Of a stretch of DNA of 16,884 bases, positions 13,629-16,884 are shown one piece after another. A program made the position numbers and the translations under genes. This DNA comes from Candidatus Falkowbacteria bacterium RIFCSPLOWO2_12_FULL_45_13 (lineage in GTDB: Bacteria > Patescibacteriota > Patescibacteriia > Patescibacteriales > GWC2-42-12), in the NCBI GenBank assembly GCA_001778055.1, contig MFFY01000041.1:1-16884 (forward strand), in the 5' to 3' direction. A model generated the notes under the pieces. The model did no database searches, had not been told where the DNA came from, and saw only the letters and a list, made by a program, of their open reading frames with translations. How positions within the stretch are numbered: the first letter of the stretch is position 1; every line of letters begins with the position of its first letter.

Positions 13629-14669
13629 CTACAATTTTTCCCTAAAGTTTTCTCTGTATCTCTTTTCCAATTCTTGCCAGCTAAACTTGTGCGTCTGCGT
13701 GCCGTACTTTTCCACCGTGTACGCGGCCACCGCTGAAGCCAGCCGGCCGCATTTTTCCAAATTCCAGCCCTCTGCCATCCCCTTAATCAGCCCGGCGCGA
13801 TAAGCGTCGCCGGCGCCGGTAGGATCTAAAACCGCTTTTGGCTTAGCCGGTGGAATAATTATCTTTTTACCCGCCCCGCCCAGACGACCGCCCTGATCAT
13901 ATATTTCCGAACCTTGCTCGCCCTTGGTAATGATTAAAATTTTCGCCAATTTTATCAGATCAGACTTTTTTATTCTAATTTTATTTAAAATCAACTCAAT
14001 TTCATAATCATTACCGATTAAAACCTTAGCCCCGCTCGTTGCCCATTTCAATTCTTTGGCGCTTAAAGCCGTAATCTGCTGGCCCGGATCAAAAATATAT
14101 GGCAATTTGATTCGTCTGAATATTTTAACATATCCTGACATTCTGGCAACCGCGTCCGGGGAGACAATGGCCAAAGCGTTTAACCTCCCCTTATTCCCCT
14201 CCTTGGTAAGGAGGGGAGCTTCTATTGTTCTCCCCCTTATTAAGGGGGAGATTTCCGCCAGAGGTGGATCCGCCTTGGGCGGAAAAGAGGGGGTTTTTGG
14301 CCCCCCATAAAATCCGGCAATCTGATTATCCGCCTGATCCGTCATAATATAAGCGCTGGCCGTTAATTCGTTATCAGCTATTTTAACTTGGCTGATGTCG
14401 ACGTTATTCCTCTTCAGCCAGTCCGCGTATTTTTCAAAGTCCGACCCGGCCGCGCCCATTAACTTCGGCCTCTCCCCCAGCAAAGCCAGATTATAGGCGA
14501 TATTGCCGCCCGTGCCGCCGAAACTCTCGGACAGCCGGTTTAAGGCGAACGACACGTTTAAAATATGAACCTTGTCCGGCAGAATATGGTCGCTGAATTT
14601 CCCCGGGAAATTCATGATGCGGTCGTAGACGATTGAACCGCATACTAGAATAGTTTTTCTATTCTCCAT
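13629..14669 (-). CDS. PfkB-family kinase, probably adenosine kinase, with palindromic insert
   Basis: This sugar/nucleoside kinase has the PfkB signatures GGTGGNIAYNLALLG (about 51-65) and DPTGAGDAYRAGLIKG (near the C-terminus, with the catalytic Asp). Next to ahcY, and with metK following, the natural substrate is adenosine: removing it drives AhcY in the hydrolytic direction. That is inference from context. The frame reads up to a GTG at 14729, but ATG at 14669 (MENRKTILVCGS) opens right before the first strand and overlaps the stop of the upstream gene by nine bases. From this start it is 346 residues; about 40 (roughly 122-163, PKTPSFPPKADPPLAEISP onward) come from a palindrome cluster, leaving a normal family length. 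The insert is Pro-rich and sits in a loop, so activity may survive. Confidence 0.85.
   Translation of the reverse strand: MENRKTILVCGSIVYDRIMNFPGKFSDHILPDKVHILNVSFALNRLSESFGGTGGNIAYNLALLGERPKLMGAAGSDFEKYADWLKRNNVDISQVKIADNELTASAYIMTDQADNQIAGFYGGPKTPSFPPKADPPLAEISPLIRGRTIEAPLLTKEGNKGRLNALAIVSPDAVARMSGYVKIFRRIKLPYIFDPGQQITALSAKELKWATSGAKVLIGNDYEIELILNKIRIKKSDLIKLAKILIITKGEQGSEIYDQGGRLGGAGKKIIIPPAKPKAVLDPTGAGDAYRAGLIKGMAEGWNLEKCGRLASAVAAYTVEKYGTQTHKFSWQELEKRYRENFREKL
14182..14306. repeat. Cluster of palindromic modules inside the pfkB-like gene
   Basis: Three modules lie in a row. The first is CCCCTCCTT-GGT-AAGGAGGGG (14196-14216), the second CTCCCCCTTA-T-TAAGGGGGAG (14230-14250), both perfect. 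The third is the 30-base TCCGCC...GGCGGA module (14254-14283), matching 6999-7028 at 27 of 30. A G-run/C-run pair (14288-14306) closes the cluster. The whole stays in frame with the kinase. Confidence 0.85.
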
Positions 14670-15003
14670 GTTTAACGATTTTATCATGTTCATTATATTT
14701 TTCGCCAACAAAAGTGGCGATTTTTTCACTAATAAATCCTTTCTTAAATGCCTTTCTCGTTCCGGCTTTAGTTTCCCCCGCTTCGCCTCTGGCTATATAC
14801 ATTCGATTGATTTTATCTTGATAGGAAAATCTATTATAGCTTTCCGAAATATTATCAGTAACTGACGCGGACGATCTTCTTAATTGATCAACGCTTCTAA
14901 ATTTTTCGTCTTTGGGGAATCTCTCGGTGACCTTAAAAATAAATATTTCCAATCTTTCCGCTAATTTGTAAATTTCCAGATTTTCCAATCCCCCTTTATT
15001 CAT
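14659..15003 (-). CDS. Four-helix-bundle protein (S23/IVP family)
   Basis: This 114-residue all-helical protein matches the family once named from proteins encoded in 23S rRNA intervening sequences. It opens NLEIYKLAERLEIFIFKVTE and has the core FRSVDQLRRSSASVTDNISE, both family hallmarks. It forms a small bundle (often pentameric in studied members) and has no enzymatic motif. Diversity-generating retroelements use a related accessory protein, but no reverse transcriptase is seen here. Its stop (14659-14661) overlaps the preferred start of the pfkB-like gene. Function in this genome is unknown. Confidence 0.85.
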   Translation of the reverse strand: MNKGGLENLEIYKLAERLEIFIFKVTERFPKDEKFRSVDQLRRSSASVTDNISESYNRFSYQDKINRMYIARGEAGETKAGTRKAFKKGFISEKIATFVGEKYNEHDKIVKHGE

Positions 15004-15023
15004 AAAAAATCATTTTTAATTTT

Positions 15024-15051
15024 CCTAATCCCCATGCCCTAGGTCCTAATG
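15024..15051. repeat. Short heptad array (CCTAATC-type words)
   Basis: CCTAATC, CCCATGC, CCTAGGT and CCTAATG follow at exact 7-base steps just upstream (minus sense) of the four-helix-bundle gene. The array is degenerate. Confidence 0.5.
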
Positions 15052-15077
15052 AACAAGCTATATAGAACCCCCCCCCT

Positions 15078-15176
15078 TCATCTAACGCTTTTCTTTCCTC
15101 CTTCCGCCTTTTCCATCTCCTCCTCCGCCGCTTTTCTCTCTAAACTGCCGGGCGGGTAGCTGACGGCGAAATTCAA
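15078..15176 (-). other. Coding-like tail fragment, copy A (YPPGSLERK type)
   Basis: The minus strand reads LNFAVSYPPGSLERKAAEEE and MEKAEGGKKSVR, then TGA. It begins one base before the stop of the ATPase gene (frame -1 relative to it) and has no start codon. A similar fragment follows the gene at the right edge (16434-16529), at the same place and in the same relative frame. Several DNA differences between the copies are silent (TTA/TTG, AGA/AGG), which hints that it was once translated. Confidence 0.5.
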
Positions 15177-16366
15177 GCTCCTTTCCGGCCGTAAAACTTT
15201 TTTATCACATCCTCGCGGGAAACCATAGAAAATTTAATCTCCGGATATTGCTCAATAAATTTTTTATAACCAGAGGCTTTTCTTTTTAAATTATATTTTA
15301 TTTCATAAGCTTCCCGGCCGATGATAAAATCAACTTCTTTTTTGTCCTGGGTTCGCCAATATTTTATCTTGTCCAAGCTATCTCCTCGTTTTAAAAATTC
15401 CGTAAAAACTAAATTTTCCAAATACGCTCCTTTATCCGGCCGCTTATCAAGCGATGAAAAATCATCCAAAAAAAAATTCCTTAACCCTAAATCATAAAAA
15501 TAGGCTTTTGGCATTTTGGTCAATTCTTTTCTAAGATTCTTATAAAACGGCCTGATGAAAGCCAGCTGATACGACCTGGCCATAATATAAAGATATTCCT
15601 CCACTGTTTTATGCGCGATATTTAAAGTATTAGCCAATTCCTGGGAATTCATCAATTGCCCGGTTTGTCCGGCTAAAATTTTAATCAGCGCGTAATATTT
15701 TTCCGTGTTTTTTATACCGGCCTCTAAGGCATCCTTTTTAATATACGATGAGCCGATATCTTCAATCAGAATTTTCTTCAGCTCTTCTTCTCTGGCTAAA
15801 GCCACTTTGGGATAGCCGCCGTAAATAATATATTGTTCCCATAATTTTAAGAGCTTTGTCTGATAATAAGAGGTCAGCTTCTTAGCCGGCTTGGCTTCGG
15901 CCATTTCAGTCTCTCCGTTGAATTCCAAAAATTCGTTAAAATTCAAAGGGTAGATATTAAAAATAAATTTTCTGCCGACCAAGCTGTCTTTGAATTTTCG
16001 ATCCATGTAAAAAGAAGACGAGCCAGTGGCGATAATTTTTATTTCTTTTCTCCTATCGTCATAAAGCAATTTTAAAAAATTGCTGGGGTCGGCTAAATAT
16101 TGTATCTCATCAATTAAAACGATTTGTTTTGCCGGCCGTTTGGGCAGCAAATCAAAAATATTAAAAGGATGGTCATTCAAAATTTTTAAATGTTCGGGGT
16201 TTTCCAGATTAAAATAGCTCGCTTCTACGCCCTTATTCTCATAAAATTCTTTTATTAAAAACAATAGCGAAGTTTTTCCCGTCTGCCTGGCGCCGACCAA
16301 AATAATAAATTCGTCCCGGTCAATAACTTTTTTTATTTTATTTAATATTTCTCTAGAAAATAACAT
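15173..16366 (-). CDS. AAA-family ATPase with DUF4143 C-terminal domain
   Basis: This 397-residue protein is a P-loop ATPase of the AAA_14 type followed by DUF4143. Walker A is GARQTGKTS (about residues 25-33), Walker B is IVLIDEIQYL (about 82-91), and IIATGSSSF is the sensor strand. The C-terminal half has the DUF4143 features KTVEEYLYIMARSYQLAFIR, AYFYDLGLRNFFLDDF, GAYLENLVFTEFLKRG and YWRTQDKKEVDFIIGREAYE. The last resembles a PD-(D/E)xK-like nuclease core (E-VDF-E-K). The family is common and poorly understood. It has been linked to defence or mobile DNA in other genomes, but nothing here proves that. The ATG at 16366 is the first in frame. Confidence 0.88.
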   Translation of the reverse strand: MLFSREILNKIKKVIDRDEFIILVGARQTGKTSLLFLIKEFYENKGVEASYFNLENPEHLKILNDHPFNIFDLLPKRPAKQIVLIDEIQYLADPSNFLKLLYDDRRKEIKIIATGSSSFYMDRKFKDSLVGRKFIFNIYPLNFNEFLEFNGETEMAEAKPAKKLTSYYQTKLLKLWEQYIIYGGYPKVALAREEELKKILIEDIGSSYIKKDALEAGIKNTEKYYALIKILAGQTGQLMNSQELANTLNIAHKTVEEYLYIMARSYQLAFIRPFYKNLRKELTKMPKAYFYDLGLRNFFLDDFSSLDKRPDKGAYLENLVFTEFLKRGDSLDKIKYWRTQDKKEVDFIIGREAYEIKYNLKRKASGYKKFIEQYPEIKFSMVSREDVIKKFYGRKGA

Positions 16367-16400
16367 AAATAGTTTTATAACTTATAACTACAATAATATC

Positions 16401-16435
16401 AGATAATTTTATACTTGTCAATTATATAATTATCT
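16401..16435. repeat. Small inverted repeat
   Basis: AGATAATT (16401-16408) and AATTATCT (16428-16435) are perfect complements around an AT-rich loop, upstream (minus sense) of the ATPase gene. It could be an operator or simply AT-rich spacer. Confidence 0.5.
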
Positions 16436-16529
16436 AATGAGTTGCGAGCTGTGAGTTGCGAGTTACGCGCTCTATCTGCTCCTCCACCGCTTTCCTCTCC
16501 AAACTGTCGGGCGGGTAACCGGCGGTTAA
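16434..16529 (-). other. Coding-like tail fragment, copy B (YPPDSLERK type)
   Basis: The minus strand reads LTAGYPPDSLERKAVEEQIE and RVTRNSQLATH, then TAG. It begins one base before the stop of the edge gene, in frame -1. It matches copy A through about 46 bases (TACCCGCCCG, CAGTTT, GAGAG, AAAGCGG). Its last ten codons are made of the heptad array at 16441-16468. Confidence 0.5.
16441..16468. repeat. Heptad array (GTTGCGA words), intergenic
   Basis: GTTGCGA, GCTGTGA, GTTGCGA and GTTACGC follow at exact 7-base steps. This is the spacer relative of the array inside ahcY at 12477-12504. Confidence 0.75.
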
Positions 16530-16884
16530 AGCACATAATCCAAATAGTTGTCTTGATTAATTACTTTATCAATTGACTGCAAAAAAATTAAACCAACATC
16601 CGTTAACTTATACTCCATTTTACCGATCAGAGGGTTAAGTACATGTTTTCCAGTAGCCAATCTATTAAACTCGCGAGCATTAGCCCTAGGCGCCCTCTTA
16701 CCGAACTCGGCACTAGCAATTTGCGCATGCTCTTCGGCATTAGTTTTTTTCCACTCGCCTCTTTCCATTTTAAAGGCCGCAGTAGCTTCCCAATGATTTG
16801 TCCGCTTCCCCGCCCTCTTCCGGCTTTTTTCTCCAAGATCATCTTCCTTGTCTGCCTCGCCCTTTTCTTTTTCTTTCAGTTTTT
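16526..16884 (-). CDS. Unknown protein, C-terminal part (cut by window edge)
   Basis: The minus frame is open from the right edge to TAA at 16526, giving the last 119 residues of a protein whose start lies outside. The upstream part is very rich in charged residues (KLKEKEKGEADKEDDLGEKS). A more folded helical region follows: HWEATAAFKMERGEWKKTN, AEEHAQIASAEFGKRAPRAN, then KMEYKLTDVGLIFLQSIDKV. There is no signal, membrane segment or motif that I recognise. Internal ATGs exist (16768), but the frame clearly continues above them. Confidence 0.6.
   Translation of the reverse strand, partial: KLKEKEKGEADKEDDLGEKSRKRAGKRTNHWEATAAFKMERGEWKKTNAEEHAQIASAEFGKRAPRANAREFNRLATGKHVLNPLIGKMEYKLTDVGLIFLQSIDKVINQDNYLDYVL

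Noticed and set aside
14659..15003. Diversity-generating retroelement indicated by the four-helix-bundle protein
   Set aside because: No reverse transcriptase, template repeat or variable repeat is visible in the window. The family is common outside such systems.
15068..15076. Nine-C run as a phase-variation switch
   Set aside because: It lies between genes, after the tail fragment stop and before the four-helix-bundle start, so length changes would not switch a reading frame. A promoter-spacing role has no support.
4080..16468. CRISPR array suggested by repeated words in spacers
   Set aside because: The words are 7 bases with no unique spacers between constant long repeats, and no cas genes are present.

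Overview
The window looks like chromosome from a Patescibacteria (Candidate Phyla Radiation) genome, probably Parcubacteria-like. Three things suggest this. There is a compact type IV secretion-like gene set (PrgI-type, TraC-like and VirB4-like proteins). A large, low-complexity Ala/Pro/Lys-rich protein sits next to it. AT-rich spacers built of inverted repeats separate most genes. This placement is inference from gene content, not a phylogeny. TGA acts as a normal stop and the long genes are free of in-frame TGA, so the standard bacterial code fits.

Layout. Bases 1-2190 are a decayed zone: a serine recombinase remnant on the minus strand, a hairpin-rich stretch with no convincing gene, and a broken membrane-protein gene on the plus strand. 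Bases 2256-2541 hold a self-contained plus-strand unit: promoter, Shine-Dalgarno sequence, 56-residue basic ORF and terminator. From there to the right edge every gene is on the minus strand. In transcription order the left block is: a 510-residue protein of unknown role, PrgI-like, TraC-like, VirB4-like ATPase, a one-TM protein with a possible NTF2-like domain, and ComFC. The middle block is an EamA transporter fused to a riboflavin kinase domain. The SAM-cycle block reads pfkB-like kinase, ahcY, metK. The right end has a four-helix-bundle protein, an AAA/DUF4143 ATPase and a gene cut by the window edge.

How the genes fit together. The VirB4/TraC/PrgI set is probably the core of a DNA- or protein-transfer machine, and ComFC beside it hints at DNA uptake. 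MetK makes SAM, AhcY removes the SAH by-product, and the PfkB kinase probably removes adenosine to pull the AhcY reaction forward. The EamA-riboflavin kinase fusion could import riboflavin and trap it as FMN.

The most unusual signal is the repeat system. Nearly every spacer is an inverted repeat whose arms are made of short words, often recurring exactly every 7 bases, with a different word in each spacer. Related repeats also lie, in frame, inside ahcY (a 4 x 7-base array) and inside the pfkB-like gene (a cluster of palindromes). The pfkB copy of one 30-base palindromic module matches a spacer copy at 27 of 30 positions. This resembles, in behaviour, the protein-coding palindromic elements of Rickettsia.
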